The notes beneath the pieces were generated by a model that was not told the DNA's origin, searched no databases, and saw nothing but the letters and a program-made list of their open reading frames with translations. From contig NZ_SOSC01000010.1 in the NCBI RefSeq assembly GCF_005049285.1, positions 1 to 64,000 of the forward strand: a stretch of 64,000 nt of DNA, read 5' to 3'. The translations under genes were made by a program, and so were the position numbers. The DNA is from Halorientalis salina (GTDB taxonomy: Archaea > Halobacteriota > Halobacteria > Halobacteriales > Haloarculaceae). Shown here in pieces: positions 17,351-27,739 of the stretch; position 1 is the first letter of the stretch, and each line of letters begins with the position of its first letter.

Positions 17351-18433
17351 ATGGACGAACTGCGAACGGGACTGAGCTACGGTGACGTGTTACTCGTGCC
17401 ACAGCGGTCTCCCGTCGACAGTCGGAGCGACGTCGACCTCTCGACGAACCTCACGCCGGCCATCGAACTTGACACCCCACTGGTGTCGGCGGCGATGGAC
17501 ACGGTGACCGAGGCCGAACTGGCCAGCAGTCTGGGGCAGGCCGGCGGCGTCGGGACGATCCACCGGTTTCTCACCGTCGAACAGCAGGCCGAGGCGGTGG
17601 CGGACGTCGCCGCCGATGGCGTCCCGGTCACGGCCGCCGTCGGCATCGACGAGGACTACGTCGGCCGCGTGGAGGCAATCGTCGAGGCGGGCGTCGACGC
17701 CGTCGTCGTCGACGTGGCACACGGCCACTTAGAGCGGACGCTCAACGCTGTGGCCGACATCCGGGGCGAGTTCCCCGACATCGAGATCGTCGCGGGGAAC
17801 GTGGCGACGCCGGCCGGCGTCGAGGACCTCGCCGCGGCGGGTGCCGACTGCGTGAAAGTCGGGATCGGTCCCGGTTCGCACTGTACGACCAGGAAAGTCG
17901 CGGGCGCGGGCGTCCCCCAGTTGACGGCCGTCGACGACTGTGCCGAGGTCGCCGAGGACCTCGGCGTGACCATCTGTGCCGACGGCGGCATCCGCACCTC
18001 CGGCGACGCCGTCAAGGCGCTAATGGCCGGGGCCGACACGGTGATGATGGGCAGCCTCTTCGCCGGAACGGAGGAAGCCCCGGGCGAGACCATCGAGGTC
18101 GACGGGGTCCGGTACAAGCGCTCCCGCGGGATGGCCACGACGACCGCGGCCGAGGAGCGCGGCGACAAGGAGGAGAACGTCACCGCGGACGAGGGCGTCG
18201 AGGGACTGACCCCCTACAAGGGAGAAGTCGCCGACGTCGCCGAGGAGTTCTGTGCGGGCATCAAGTCCGGGCTGTCGTACTGCGGCGGCCACACCATCCC
18301 GGAAGCGCGCGCGAACGCCGAGTTCATGCGCGTCGCCGGCAGCGCGAAAGAGCGGGAAGGTGCCCACTCGGACCACGAGTGGGAGTCGGTCAGCGTCGAC
18401 AGCACGAAACACGCCACGGCCGACGACGACTGA
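17351..18433 (+). CDS. IMP dehydrogenase/GMP reductase family enzyme without CBS domains
   Basis: The 360-residue protein has the family barrel: [39 protein letters not shown], the catalytic loop [17 protein letters not shown] with nucleophile Cys, [11 protein letters not shown] and [15 protein letters not shown]. It lacks the CBS pair inserted in normal IMPDH (about 490 residues) and has GMP-reductase length. The mobile flap keeps KRSRGMAT and [11 protein letters not shown], but I do not find the Arg-Tyr pair that activates water in IMPDH. GMP reductase, or a diverged IMPDH, are both possible. It lies near purine salvage genes. I chose ATG 17351 over a TTG at 17342. Confidence 0.8.
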   Translation: MDELRTGLSYGDVLLVPQRSPVDSRSDVDLSTNLTPAIELDTPLVSAAMDTVTEAELASSLGQAGGVGTIHRFLTVEQQAEAVADVAADGVPVTAAVGIDEDYVGRVEAIVEAGVDAVVVDVAHGHLERTLNAVADIRGEFPDIEIVAGNVATPAGVEDLAAAGADCVKVGIGPGSHCTTRKVAGAGVPQLTAVDDCAEVAEDLGVTICADGGIRTSGDAVKALMAGADTVMMGSLFAGTEEAPGETIEVDGVRYKRSRGMATTTAAEERGDKEENVTADEGVEGLTPYKGEVADVAEEFCAGIKSGLSYCGGHTIPEARANAEFMRVAGSAKEREGAHSDHEWESVSVDSTKHATADDD

Positions 18434-18456
18434 TACCGGAAATCTCGAATTCGTAG

Positions 18457-18480
18457 ACCGTTTTGATTACACCAAACGGT
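18457..18480. promoter_or_regulatory. Candidate operator: ACCGTTT inverted repeat
   Basis: ACCGTTT (18457-18463) and AAACGGT (18474-18480) form a perfect inverted repeat with a 10-base spacer, about 30-50 bases before the ATG of the toxin-antitoxin-like pair. This is where an autoregulating antitoxin would bind. No binding evidence exists beyond symmetry and position. Confidence 0.45.
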
Positions 18481-18508
18481 TATCACTCCTGCGTGAGTAT
18501 CCGTCTGT

Positions 18509-18871
18509 ATGGCGACGCAGAACCGCGACGACAGCGGGCAGTTCGGCGAGAAGATGCGCAACCAGGACATACTGAAAGCGTTCGACTTCGAGGCGAGTGC
18601 CGACGACCCCTACCTGACTGTCAGTGAGGTTCGGGCGGCACTGACCGAACACTGGGACATCGACGTCACCGACGAAGCCGTGCGGACGCGCTTAGAACAG
18701 ATGATCGAAGAGGAAACGGTCCAGCGGCGGGATTTCGGTCCGGGCGTCGCGTATCGGGCACTGGTTGGTCCGCGACTCGATTCGGACCTCGAAGACGAAC
18801 TGGAGACCACTCGCGAGGACGCATGGGACGATAGCACATCGATCGATGACCTCGACTTCGACAGCCAGTGA
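18509..18871 (+). CDS. Putative winged-helix antitoxin/regulator partner of the RelE-like protein
   Basis: The 120-residue acidic protein has a central segment (about residues 17-80) that reads like a winged helix: ILKAFDFEASADDPYLTVSE, then VRAALTEHWDIDVTDEAVRTR and LEQMIEEETVQRRDFGPGVAYRAL. The tail is very acidic and unstructured-looking, as in antitoxins that wrap a toxin. Its TGA overlaps the GTG of the RelE-like gene by three bases, typical of type II toxin-antitoxin pairs. An inverted repeat upstream fits autoregulation. No named family is certain. Confidence 0.6.
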   Translation: MATQNRDDSGQFGEKMRNQDILKAFDFEASADDPYLTVSEVRAALTEHWDIDVTDEAVRTRLEQMIEEETVQRRDFGPGVAYRALVGPRLDSDLEDELETTREDAWDDSTSIDDLDFDSQ

Positions 18872-19119
18872 CGATGCACGTCGAGTTGTCGGACCGCGCC
18901 GAGGAGTGGCTAGAAAAGGCAGAACCGGACGTTCGTGACCGAACACTCTCGAAGATTCGGGATGCAAGTGACTTCCCGGATCACTATCTTACACGTCTGA
19001 AAGGATCGACGTTCTACAAGCTCCGTATCGGAGACTACCGCGCTATCGTCGACGTGAATCGGGATCGCGACGCAATGCTCGTTCGTCGAATCGGCAAACG
19101 TGAGGGATTTTACGAGTGA
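18868..19119 (+). CDS. RelE/ParE-superfamily toxin-like protein
   Basis: The 83-residue protein fits the RelE fold: VELSDRAEEWLEKAEPDVRDRTLSKI (two helices), then DFPDHYLTRLKGSTFYKLRIGDYRAIVDVNRD and MLVRRIGKREGFYE (beta-sheet with KLRIGDYRAIV, the family hallmark). RelE toxins cut mRNA in the ribosome, while ParE toxins act on gyrase; the Arg-rich sheet fits RelE better. The start may be the GTG at 18868, overlapping the upstream stop, or the ATG at 18874. The pairing with the preceding antitoxin-like gene supports a toxin role. Confidence 0.75.
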   Translation: MTMHVELSDRAEEWLEKAEPDVRDRTLSKIRDASDFPDHYLTRLKGSTFYKLRIGDYRAIVDVNRDRDAMLVRRIGKREGFYE

Positions 19120-19153
19120 GGACCGTCAGGCTCCGTACGAGTGACGTGTAGCG

Positions 19154-20533
19154 TCAGTCGTCGCTCGAGACGAGTCCCATCGATTCGGCGGGCGTCTCAC
19201 CCGGCTCGGCGTCGAACAGCGGGCTCTGCTCGCCGGGAACGAACGTGTTCAGGATGAGCGCCGACATCGCGGTGAGGATGACCGGCTGGCCGAAGAACGT
19301 CTGAGCGGCCGAGGGGAGCCCCTGGAGCGCTTCGGGCCGGGTGGCGACGCCGAGGCCCAGGCCGAGCGAGACGGCCATGATGACCATGTTCCGGCGGTCG
19401 AGGTCGGTATGCAGGAAGATGAGCCGTGCGCCGCTTGCGGCGACCATCCCGACCATCAGCAGGACCGCACCGCCGAAGACGGCACTGGGGATCGTCGTGA
19501 CGGCGGCTCCGACCTTCGGACTGAGACCGAGCAGCGCGAGGATGACGCCCCCGATGCCGACGACGTGGCGGCTCATCACGCCGGTGAAGTTGACGATGCC
19601 GACGTTCTGGGAGAAGGAGGTGATCGGGAAGGCGGCGAAGGCCGACCCGACAGAACTGAGCAGCCCGTCGGTAAAGAGGCCGCCGCGGAACTCCTCGTGC
19701 GTCGGGTTTCGGCCCTCGGCGGCCGTGACGCCGGACATGTCGCCGACGGTCTCCATCGCCGAGACGAGGAAGAGGAACGCGAACGTGACGATCGGGACCG
19801 GCTCGAAGGCGAAGCCGAACTCGCCGGGTCGCGGGACCGCGAACCAGCCGGCCTGTCCAACGGGGCTGAAGTCGACGACGCCGAGCGCGACGGCGACGGC
19901 GTAGCCGATGGTGATGCCCGCGAGCACCGAGAGGAGTCGCGTGACGCCGCTCGTGAACATGTTGAGCACGACGGCGATGCCGAGAACCAGTGATGCGAGA
20001 CCGAGGTTCGTGAGCGAGCCGTAGTCGGCGGCACCGACGCCGCCGGCCGCGTAGTCCATGCCGACCGGGATAAGATAGAGGCCGATGATGACGACCACCA
20101 ATCCAGTGACGAGCGGCGGGAAGAAGGGACGGATACGCTTGAACTGCCAGCCGACGAGGCCTTCAACGACGAAGCCGGTCACGAGAATCGAACCGAAGAC
20201 CGCTCCCAGTCCGTAGCTCGCGCCGATCGAGGAGGCCGCGCCGACGAACGTGAAGCTCGTCCCCATCACGATCGGAAGTCGCGACCCCACGGGGCCGATG
20301 GCGTAGGTCTGGACGATCGTCGCGATCCCGGAGAACAGCAGCACCATCTGGACGAGATACGCCGTGTCGGCACCACTGAGACCGACAGCGCCGGCGACGA
20401 TGTACGCCACGGCGGTCGCCGGGACGATCATCACCGCGACGTGCTGAATCCCGAGCAGAATCGACTTCGGCAACGGGGGCTTGTCGTCGACTTCGTAGTC
20501 GAGATCGATCTCACCCTCGGTCTTGGTTCCCAT
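19154..20533 (-). CDS. NCS2 uracil/xanthine permease
   Basis: The 459-residue protein has about 14 hydrophobic segments with the NCS2 signatures: IQHVAVMIVPATAVAYIV at the start, a Gly-rich VMGTSFTFVGA loop, the substrate-site VSAMETVGDMSGVTA (Glu of TM8) and TSFSQNVGIVNFTGV (TM10 region, with QN). It imports a nucleobase using an ion gradient. The gene follows the purine phosphoribosyltransferase gene on the same strand, separated by 141 bases, and together they suggest purine uptake and salvage. A TATA-like ttcttatag near 20640 suggests a separate promoter. I looked for a purine riboswitch in the spacer and saw none. Confidence 0.88.
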   Translation of the reverse strand: MGTKTEGEIDLDYEVDDKPPLPKSILLGIQHVAVMIVPATAVAYIVAGAVGLSGADTAYLVQMVLLFSGIATIVQTYAIGPVGSRLPIVMGTSFTFVGAASSIGASYGLGAVFGSILVTGFVVEGLVGWQFKRIRPFFPPLVTGLVVVIIGLYLIPVGMDYAAGGVGAADYGSLTNLGLASLVLGIAVVLNMFTSGVTRLLSVLAGITIGYAVAVALGVVDFSPVGQAGWFAVPRPGEFGFAFEPVPIVTFAFLFLVSAMETVGDMSGVTAAEGRNPTHEEFRGGLFTDGLLSSVGSAFAAFPITSFSQNVGIVNFTGVMSRHVVGIGGVILALLGLSPKVGAAVTTIPSAVFGGAVLLMVGMVAASGARLIFLHTDLDRRNMVIMAVSLGLGLGVATRPEALQGLPSAAQTFFGQPVILTAMSALILNTFVPGEQSPLFDAEPGETPAESMGLVSSDD

Positions 20534-20674
20534 CTATAGCCGTTTCCAGCGGACATCGTATCATAACGGTTTCGTTATCCCCTCAATCCAGGGATTTCAC
20601 CGGGTTTCGGTCCGGATTCTCGAAGATGAAGAACTATAAGAAAATGTGAATTTTCGGTCGGAGCACTGCTTCGG

Positions 20675-21220
20675 TCAGTGGATCGTAACCTCGCCGTCGT
20701 CGACGGTGATGTCGATGAGGCTCTCAGCGTCGTACTCGGTGTCGTCGAGCGCGGACTCGCCGACCTTCCGGATGACCACCACGATGTCGCTGATCTCCGC
20801 CCCGATATCGTCGAGCGCGTTGCAGATAGCGGCCAGCGTCCCGCCAGTCGACAGCAGGTCGTCGACGATGAGCACCCGGTCGTCGGGTTCGACGTCGTTG
20901 ATGTACATCTCCGATTCGGAGTAGCCCGTGGACTTGTGCAGCGCGACTTCGTCGGGGAGGCCGTACGAGCGCTTGCGGATGACGACCAGCGGGATGTCGG
21001 TCTGCAAGGAGAGCGCGGTCGCCAGGTGAATGCCCATCGCCTCGGGCGCGACGATCTTGTCGACGTCCATGTCGGCCCGCTGGATGACCTCGACGACGAC
21101 CTCCCGGAGCAACGCGGGGTCGAGCATCGGCACCCCGTTGCTGATGGGGTGGACCATGTACTCGTAGCCGTCCTTGTCGATGATCGGGGCCTCGTGTAAC
21201 GATTCCCGCAGGCGTTCCAT
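20675..21220 (-). CDS. Hypoxanthine/adenine-type purine phosphoribosyltransferase
   Basis: The 181-residue protein begins [21 protein letters not shown] and contains the PRPP-binding motif [14 protein letters not shown], with [17 protein letters not shown] and [14 protein letters not shown] before it. This is the archaeal HGPRTase-like group, close to adenine phosphoribosyltransferases; some haloarchaeal members have uncertain base specificity. It makes purine nucleotides from free bases and PRPP in the cytoplasm. The ATG at 21220 is chosen because the upstream 20 residues lack family character. The neighbouring permease supports a salvage role. Confidence 0.88.
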   Translation of the reverse strand: MERLRESLHEAPIIDKDGYEYMVHPISNGVPMLDPALLREVVVEVIQRADMDVDKIVAPEAMGIHLATALSLQTDIPLVVIRKRSYGLPDEVALHKSTGYSESEMYINDVEPDDRVLIVDDLLSTGGTLAAICNALDDIGAEISDIVVVIRKVGESALDDTEYDAESLIDITVDDGEVTIH

Positions 21221-21347
21221 AGCCCCGGTTCGGGGGAGTCTCGGAAAAGCGAATCGTTCCCGACCGGTCACGATCGGCACGTGATTTTCGTCTCGGGGAA
21301 TCCGAAGTAGCGAAACGACCTTACCCTAAGCAGCGAGTATTGATAGT

Positions 21348-21566
21348 ATGTCCAGGAACATCTCAGTTTCCGACGAGGTGTACCGAAAACTGAAGCGTGA
21401 GAAGGGAGATCGGAGCTTCAGTAAAGTCATCGAGGAGCAGTTGGAATCGGGCGGCAAGCTGGCGGATGTGACTGGGCAGAAGATCTTCCAGCCGGGAACA
21501 TATGAGGCTGTCAAAGACGAAGTCCAGCAGTCCTGTGAGGACGGACGTGACGATGAAATGCCCTGA
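21348..21566 (+). CDS. VapB-type antitoxin without a visible toxin partner
   Basis: The 72-residue protein starts MSRNISVSDEVYRKLKREKG, the typical N-terminus of archaeal VapB antitoxins, with SFSKVIEEQL as the second part of the DNA-binding region and an acidic tail. Usually a VapC PIN-domain nuclease gene overlaps its end. Here the next gene downstream is the convergent epimerase beginning 31 bases later, and no PIN domain is encoded nearby. It may be a solitary regulator, act on a toxin elsewhere, or be what is left of a lost pair. Confidence 0.7.
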   Translation: MSRNISVSDEVYRKLKREKGDRSFSKVIEEQLESGGKLADVTGQKIFQPGTYEAVKDEVQQSCEDGRDDEMP

Positions 21567-21597
21567 TTTGTGGTGATCTGCGAGGGTTACAGTCTGT

Positions 21598-22569
21598 TTA
21601 GCTTCCGCCAGTGAACCGCTCGGCCAGGTCCCGAACGCCCTCGCGGAGCGTCCACTCGGTCTCGAACCCGGTCTCGGCCAGCCGGTCGAAGTCGACGTGA
21701 TACGACGGGCCGGGGTGTTCGTCCTCCAGGTAGGTGATATCGACCGGGCCGACCTCCTCCCGGACGATGTCGGCGATCTCGGAGATCTGGAAGTTCCCGT
21801 CGTTCGTGCCGACGTTGTACACCTGCCGGTCCCAGTCGTCGGGCTGCAGTGCCGCTGACTTGTAGGCTCGCGCGGCGTCCTCGACGTGAATGAACGGTCG
21901 CCAGTTCGAGCCGTCGCCGTACACCGTCAGCGCGCGGCCGGTCAGCGCCCGGAACACGAAGTAGTTGACCACGAGGTTGAACCGCACTCCGGGCGAATAG
22001 CCGTAGTTCGTGGCCATCCGCAGAGCGGTCCCCCGCATCTCGTGGTCTGCGCAGTAGTCCGCGAGCAACGATTCGGCCTCGTACTTGGCCTCGGCGTAGG
22101 GGTTGATCGGATCGGGTTCGACCGACTCGTCGATGTCGGTCGAGAGCGCCCGGCCGTAGATGTTACACGAGGAGGCCGACACGACGTTTCCGACGCCGAG
22201 TTTCCCCGCGGCCTTCAGCACGTTCTCGGTGCCGTCGTAGTTGACGCCGAACGTCTCGTCACGGCGGTCGTGGGTGCTCGCCGCACCGGTGATGGCCGCG
22301 AGGTGGATGACGGTGTCGACGCCGCGCATCGCACCCTCGACGTCGCCGTACTCCCGGACGTCGCCGCGCCGGAAGTCCAGTGCCTGCTCGCCCCCGTCGT
22401 CACCGTCACCGTCGCTGTCGACCGGCGAGAGCGTCCCCAGCAGTGCCCGGGGCGACCCGCTCTCCAGGCTGTCGAAGACGACGATCCGGTCGACGGCGTC
22501 GTCGTCGCGCAACATCGGAACGAGCGCGCTGCCGATGTAGCCACAGCCGCCGGTGACGAGGACGTCCAT
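21598..22569 (-). CDS. NAD-dependent nucleotide-sugar epimerase
   Basis: The 323-residue extended SDR has VLVTGGCGYIGSALVP at the N-terminus, TVIHLAAITGAAST, SASSCNIYGRALS (catalytic Ser) and INPYAEAKYEAESLL (YxxxK). It begins only three bases after the sulfoquinovose-synthase-like gene, so the two are one operon. UDP-glucose/galactose 4-epimerase is the usual label for this group; the substrate may instead be the product of its partner. An acidic loop around residues 50-65 with DSDGDGDDGGE is a halophilic insertion. Confidence 0.8.
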   Translation of the reverse strand: MDVLVTGGCGYIGSALVPMLRDDDAVDRIVVFDSLESGSPRALLGTLSPVDSDGDGDDGGEQALDFRRGDVREYGDVEGAMRGVDTVIHLAAITGAASTHDRRDETFGVNYDGTENVLKAAGKLGVGNVVSASSCNIYGRALSTDIDESVEPDPINPYAEAKYEAESLLADYCADHEMRGTALRMATNYGYSPGVRFNLVVNYFVFRALTGRALTVYGDGSNWRPFIHVEDAARAYKSAALQPDDWDRQVYNVGTNDGNFQISEIADIVREEVGPVDITYLEDEHPGPSYHVDFDRLAETGFETEWTLREGVRDLAERFTGGS

Positions 22570-22572
22570 CCC

Positions 22573-23742
22573 CTAGTCCTCCAGCACGCCCGGGAGGAAC
22601 CGGTCCTCGTGGGCTTCGATGGTGTCGTCGTACTGGGTCAGCGTCTCGAAGATGTCACGGACGCCGCCCTCGAAGTCCTGGGCCTGCTCGCCGATGAGCG
22701 CCTCGTACTTTCCGTTCTCGATCTCCATCTTGTGGGTCTCGTCCTCGTCGCGCGGGTTCTCGAAGTGCTCGACGTCGACGTCGAGGTCGAACTCGTCGCC
22801 CACGTCGGCGATGGTCTCGGCGATCTCGACGATGGAGATGGCGCGGGTCACCTGGTTGTACACCGTCAGGTCGTCGGGGCGGTCGTCGGGGTCTGCGAGC
22901 GCCAGCTGTGCCAGCCCCTCGACGGCGTCCTCCAGACTGATGAACGGCTTGCGCTGTTCGCCCTTGCCGTAGACGGTGACAGGGTAGCCCGCGACGGCCT
23001 GGGCGGCAAAGCGGTGGCCGACGGTCCCGAAGTAGTAGTCGAAGTCGAAGCGCGTCTTCAGCGCGTCGTGGTCGCGCGTCTCCTCGGTCTCGGTCCCGTA
23101 GGTGATCGCCGTCCGCACGTCCGAGATCGGGATGTCGAACTGCGAGTGGGCCAGGCGCATGTTCGCCGCGTCGTGGCTCTTGGTCAGGTGGTACCACGAC
23201 CCCGCCATCGCCGGGAAGGGCACCTCGTCGCGCTCGCCGTCGTTCTCCATGACCGCACCGCCCTCGGGGATGGGGAACTCAGGAGCGCCGTAGACGCCGG
23301 TCGTCGTGGTCTCGATGAAGTGCGTGTCGTTCAGGTCGTGCTCTTCGAGGCCCCACAGGAGGTTCCGCGTGGCCTGCATGTTGTTGTGCTGGGTGTAGTT
23401 GGCCCGCTCGCCGTTGATCTGGGAGTACGGCGCGGAGGGCTGGGCCGCGGCGTGGACGATGACCTCCGGTTCGTGGACGGCCAGCAGCTCCTCGACGAAG
23501 GACTTCTCGGCCAGGTCGCCCTGGACGAAGGAAAGGTTGGTGACGCCGTGGACCTCCTCGGCGACGTCGAGTCGCTCGTCCATCCAGGAGACCGGCACGG
23601 CACTCACCGAGCCGACCTCTTCGACCCACTCGCGACGGGCGAAGTTGTCGACGGCCAGCACGCGGTCGTCCGTTCGAGTCGCGATTCGCAGGGCGGCGGG
23701 CCACCCGATGTAGCCGTCGCCACCAGTGACGATGATCGTCAT
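22573..23742 (-). CDS. UDP-sulfoquinovose synthase-like (SQD1/Agl3 family) SDR
   Basis: The 389-residue protein follows plant SQD1 closely along its length: VTGGDGYIGWPAAL, VDNFARR, SAPYSQINGERANYTQHNN, ETTTTGVYGAPEFPIPEGG, SWYHLTKSHDAANM (Tyr184 and Lys188 of the YxxxK pair), YGTVGHRFAAQA-type and VTVYGKGEQRKPFI segments. SQD1 makes UDP-sulfoquinovose from UDP-glucose and sulfite; Agl3 does so for a Sulfolobus N-glycan. At 102 there is Pro where SQD1 has Arg before SAPYS, so the sulfonate donor step may differ. It heads a two-gene operon with an epimerase. A sulfonated sugar for S-layer glycans or glycolipids is the natural inference. Confidence 0.78.
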   Translation of the reverse strand: MTIIVTGGDGYIGWPAALRIATRTDDRVLAVDNFARREWVEEVGSVSAVPVSWMDERLDVAEEVHGVTNLSFVQGDLAEKSFVEELLAVHEPEVIVHAAAQPSAPYSQINGERANYTQHNNMQATRNLLWGLEEHDLNDTHFIETTTTGVYGAPEFPIPEGGAVMENDGERDEVPFPAMAGSWYHLTKSHDAANMRLAHSQFDIPISDVRTAITYGTETEETRDHDALKTRFDFDYYFGTVGHRFAAQAVAGYPVTVYGKGEQRKPFISLEDAVEGLAQLALADPDDRPDDLTVYNQVTRAISIVEIAETIADVGDEFDLDVDVEHFENPRDEDETHKMEIENGKYEALIGEQAQDFEGGVRDIFETLTQYDDTIEAHEDRFLPGVLED

Positions 23743-23744
23743 TA

Positions 23745-23765
23745 GTTACTCAGAAAGTGAGTAAC
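23745..23765. promoter_or_regulatory. Candidate operator: GTTACTCA inverted repeat
   Basis: GTTACTCA (23745-23752), a five-base loop and TGAGTAAC (23758-23765) form a perfect 8-bp inverted repeat beginning two bases before the ATG of the SQD1-like gene. It lies between that start codon and the likely TATA box, so a protein bound here would cover the transcription start. Confidence 0.45.
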
Positions 23766-23770
23766 CAACC

Positions 23771-23783
23771 GCGCATAAACTTT
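23771..23783 (-). promoter_or_regulatory. TATA-like element for the SQD1-like operon
   Basis: Minus-strand AAAGTTTATGCGC lies 29-41 bases before the ATG at 23742, consistent with a leaderless transcript starting at or near the adjacent inverted repeat. Confidence 0.4.
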
Positions 23784-23897
23784 GTGTCATCGCCATCCGA
23801 CCTGTCCGGTCTGATGGGCGTTCCCTCTAAGTCGGTGGCTGGGGGGTTTACGGGCCGAAACCGATATACGGCCACCCCGAGAGGACCGAACCGACAG

Positions 23898-24644
23898 ATG
23901 GTGGACTGGGACAGCGCCCGGAGCGGCTCGCGACTCCTCGGCGGAGTCACCGGGTTTCGACGGCGGCTCGCGGCGGCAGCGGGCGAGTCGTTGATCCTGC
24001 GCCGACTCGACGCCGTCCAGTCGGCGCTCGACCGCGCGGCGACGAACAGCAGCGTCGGTGCGGGTGGGCGGACAGTCGGGCGGTGGACCCGTGGGTCGTG
24101 GCTCTACCGGTGGCTCACGAAAGAGCCCGACCCAGACGTCATCGTGATCGACCTCCGAGAGACCTGGACGGTCGGTCCGGTCATCGCGGGACTCGACTGG
24201 CTGGCGGGCGGTGCAGGGAAGCTGGTTCAACGCAGCGGACTCGGGGAGATGGGCCGTGGAGTAGAACAAGCCTTCCGGACGGCACCGGTCCAGATTATGG
24301 GCATCGTCGCGTTCGTCGCAGTACTCGTCAACACGGTCGCGATAACTGCCCTCGGCGGGCTCGACGACGCGGGACTGGGCGTGCGGCTGGTTTTGCTGGC
24401 GATGGCGACGCTGGCGACCCGGGTCGAGACGTCGTGGGACGAACTCCGCGAGGGTCGCGTCGGCCGGTTCGTCTCGGCGATCTTCGAACCGCCGCCAGTC
24501 CCCGAGGCGGACGACGAAGTGACGACTGCAGCGGAATCGAGTAACGCCGAAGTCGATCGGGAGGACGTGGAAGACGAGCCGGAAGTCGAAGGCGGGCCGA
24601 CAATCGAAGACGTCGCGACGCTCGAAAACCGCGACGACCGCTGA
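23898..24644 (+). CDS. Conserved haloarchaeal membrane protein of unknown function
   Basis: The 248-residue product has a basic, helical N-terminal half (GGVTGFRRRLAAAAGES, DAVQSALDRA), the segment PDVIVIDLRETWTVGPVIAGLDWL, and two hydrophobic stretches near residues 135-175 (MGIVAFVAVLVNTVAITAL, VRLVLLAMATLATRV). The last 60 residues are acidic and low in complexity. The ATG at 23898 is preferred over one at 23757, since the intervening residues look non-coding and overlie the divergent promoter. It converges with glmS, the two stop codons meeting directly. I do not recognise a function. Confidence 0.65.
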   Translation: MVDWDSARSGSRLLGGVTGFRRRLAAAAGESLILRRLDAVQSALDRAATNSSVGAGGRTVGRWTRGSWLYRWLTKEPDPDVIVIDLRETWTVGPVIAGLDWLAGGAGKLVQRSGLGEMGRGVEQAFRTAPVQIMGIVAFVAVLVNTVAITALGGLDDAGLGVRLVLLAMATLATRVETSWDELREGRVGRFVSAIFEPPPVPEADDEVTTAAESSNAEVDREDVEDEPEVEGGPTIEDVATLENRDDR

Positions 24645-26434
<1,790 letters not shown>

Positions 26435-26435
<1 letters not shown>

Positions 26436-27628
26436 CAGCGCATCACCTCCGCGCCCTCGGCGATCCGACCCTGGACGTGCGCGCCGGTGTGAAGATGTGC
26501 CGAGGGACCGACGAGCGTGCCGGGGTCGAGACTGACGTTGCCGTCGGCGGTGACCCGGTCGGAGAGCACCGCGCCGAGTCGCTGGTCCTCGAAGACCCGG
26601 TTGCCGACCCGAACGTCCGCGTCCCCGCCGGGGGCGACCGTTCCGGCCCCGACGTGGACGTCCTGCCCGGCGACCGTGTCGAACAGCGTCGACCCGGCGT
26701 CGACGCGCGTGTCGGCGTCCAGCACGGAGCGCTCGACCGTCGCGTTCGCACCGATCGTGACGTTGCGCCCGAGCGCCGTGTCGGGACCGACGACGGCACC
26801 GGGGCCGACCTCCGAGTCGGGCCCGACGACGACCGGCGCGCGGAGCGTCGCGGCATCGTGGACGAGCGCGTCCTCGTGAACCCAGATCCCCTCATCCTGG
26901 GCGGCGGTATCGACTCGGCCGCGGGCGAGAACCTCCCGGCCCATCTCCAGTAAGTCCCAGGGGTAGGTCGCGTCGACCCACATCCCCTCACAGTGGACGC
27001 CCTTGACCCGGTCCCGATCCATCAGGCGAGCGATGGTATCGGTCAGCGCGAGTTCGCCTTCCGTACGGGGCGTGTCCGCGATCTCGTCGAAGATGTCCGG
27101 TTGGAAGGCGTAGATCCCGGCGTTGATGAGCCGGTACTCGTCGGTGGTCGGTTTCTCGATCAGTTCCGTGATCTCGTCGTTCTGCAGGGAGATCGCGCCG
27201 TACTGACTAGCTTTCGGGTGCTCGAGGACGGCCAGCGCCGCCGCCGGCTCGTCGCGCTCGTAGGCGTCGGCGACGGCCTCGATCATCTCCGTCTCGATGA
27301 GCCGGTCGCCGTTGACTACCAGCGGCGGGCCCTGGACGGCCGAGCGGGCCTGCAGGAGGGCGTGCCCGCTCCCGAGCTGTTTGTGCTGGCGGACGTACTG
27401 GACGGGGACCGACCGGTACGTCGGGCCGAAGTGGTCCTGCACCCGGTCGTGTTTGTAGCCGACGACACAGACCAGCCGTTCCATGCCGGCCTCGACCAGG
27501 GCGTCGAAGACGTGTTCGAGGATAGGGCGGTTGGCAGCGGGTAACATCGGTTTCGGGCGATTGCGCGTCAGCGGGCGCAACCGAGTCCCTTCACCCGCTG
27601 CGAGGACGACCGCAGTGCTGACGCTCAT
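26435..27628 (-). CDS. glmU: Bifunctional sugar-1-phosphate nucleotidylyltransferase/acetyltransferase (GlmU-like)
   Basis: The 397-residue protein has the pyrophosphorylase signature LAAGEGTRLRPLTRNRPKPM at residues 10-29, VNGDRLIE and INAGIYAFQPD, then from about 250 a left-handed beta-helix (VVGPDSEVGPGAVVG, VTIGANATVERSVL, VHVGAGTVAPG). Archaeal enzymes of this type use glucosamine-1-phosphate and glucose-1-phosphate with acetyl-CoA and UTP or dTTP to give UDP-GlcNAc. The one-base overlap with glmS supports the UDP-GlcNAc role. GlmM is not in the window. Confidence 0.88.
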
Positions 27629-27739
27629 ACGCCATGGTATCCGTCAGGCGGTTTCAAGGTTCCGGCTCCGGCAGTCTCTTTTTGCTCTCTTTCGGCAGTA
27701 GTCGGCGTTTAACCATACAATCAACCAATTAGTTGGCGA

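Noticed and set aside
20534-20674. A purine riboswitch before the NCS2 permease.
   Set aside because: The spacer lacks the three-helix junction core and conserved loop sequences; only a TATA-like run and a short repeat of gaaaccg are seen.
21886-23745. A 619-codon frame on the plus strand across the epimerase and SQD1-like genes.
   Set aside because: It is antisense to two clear SDR genes and shows no family features.
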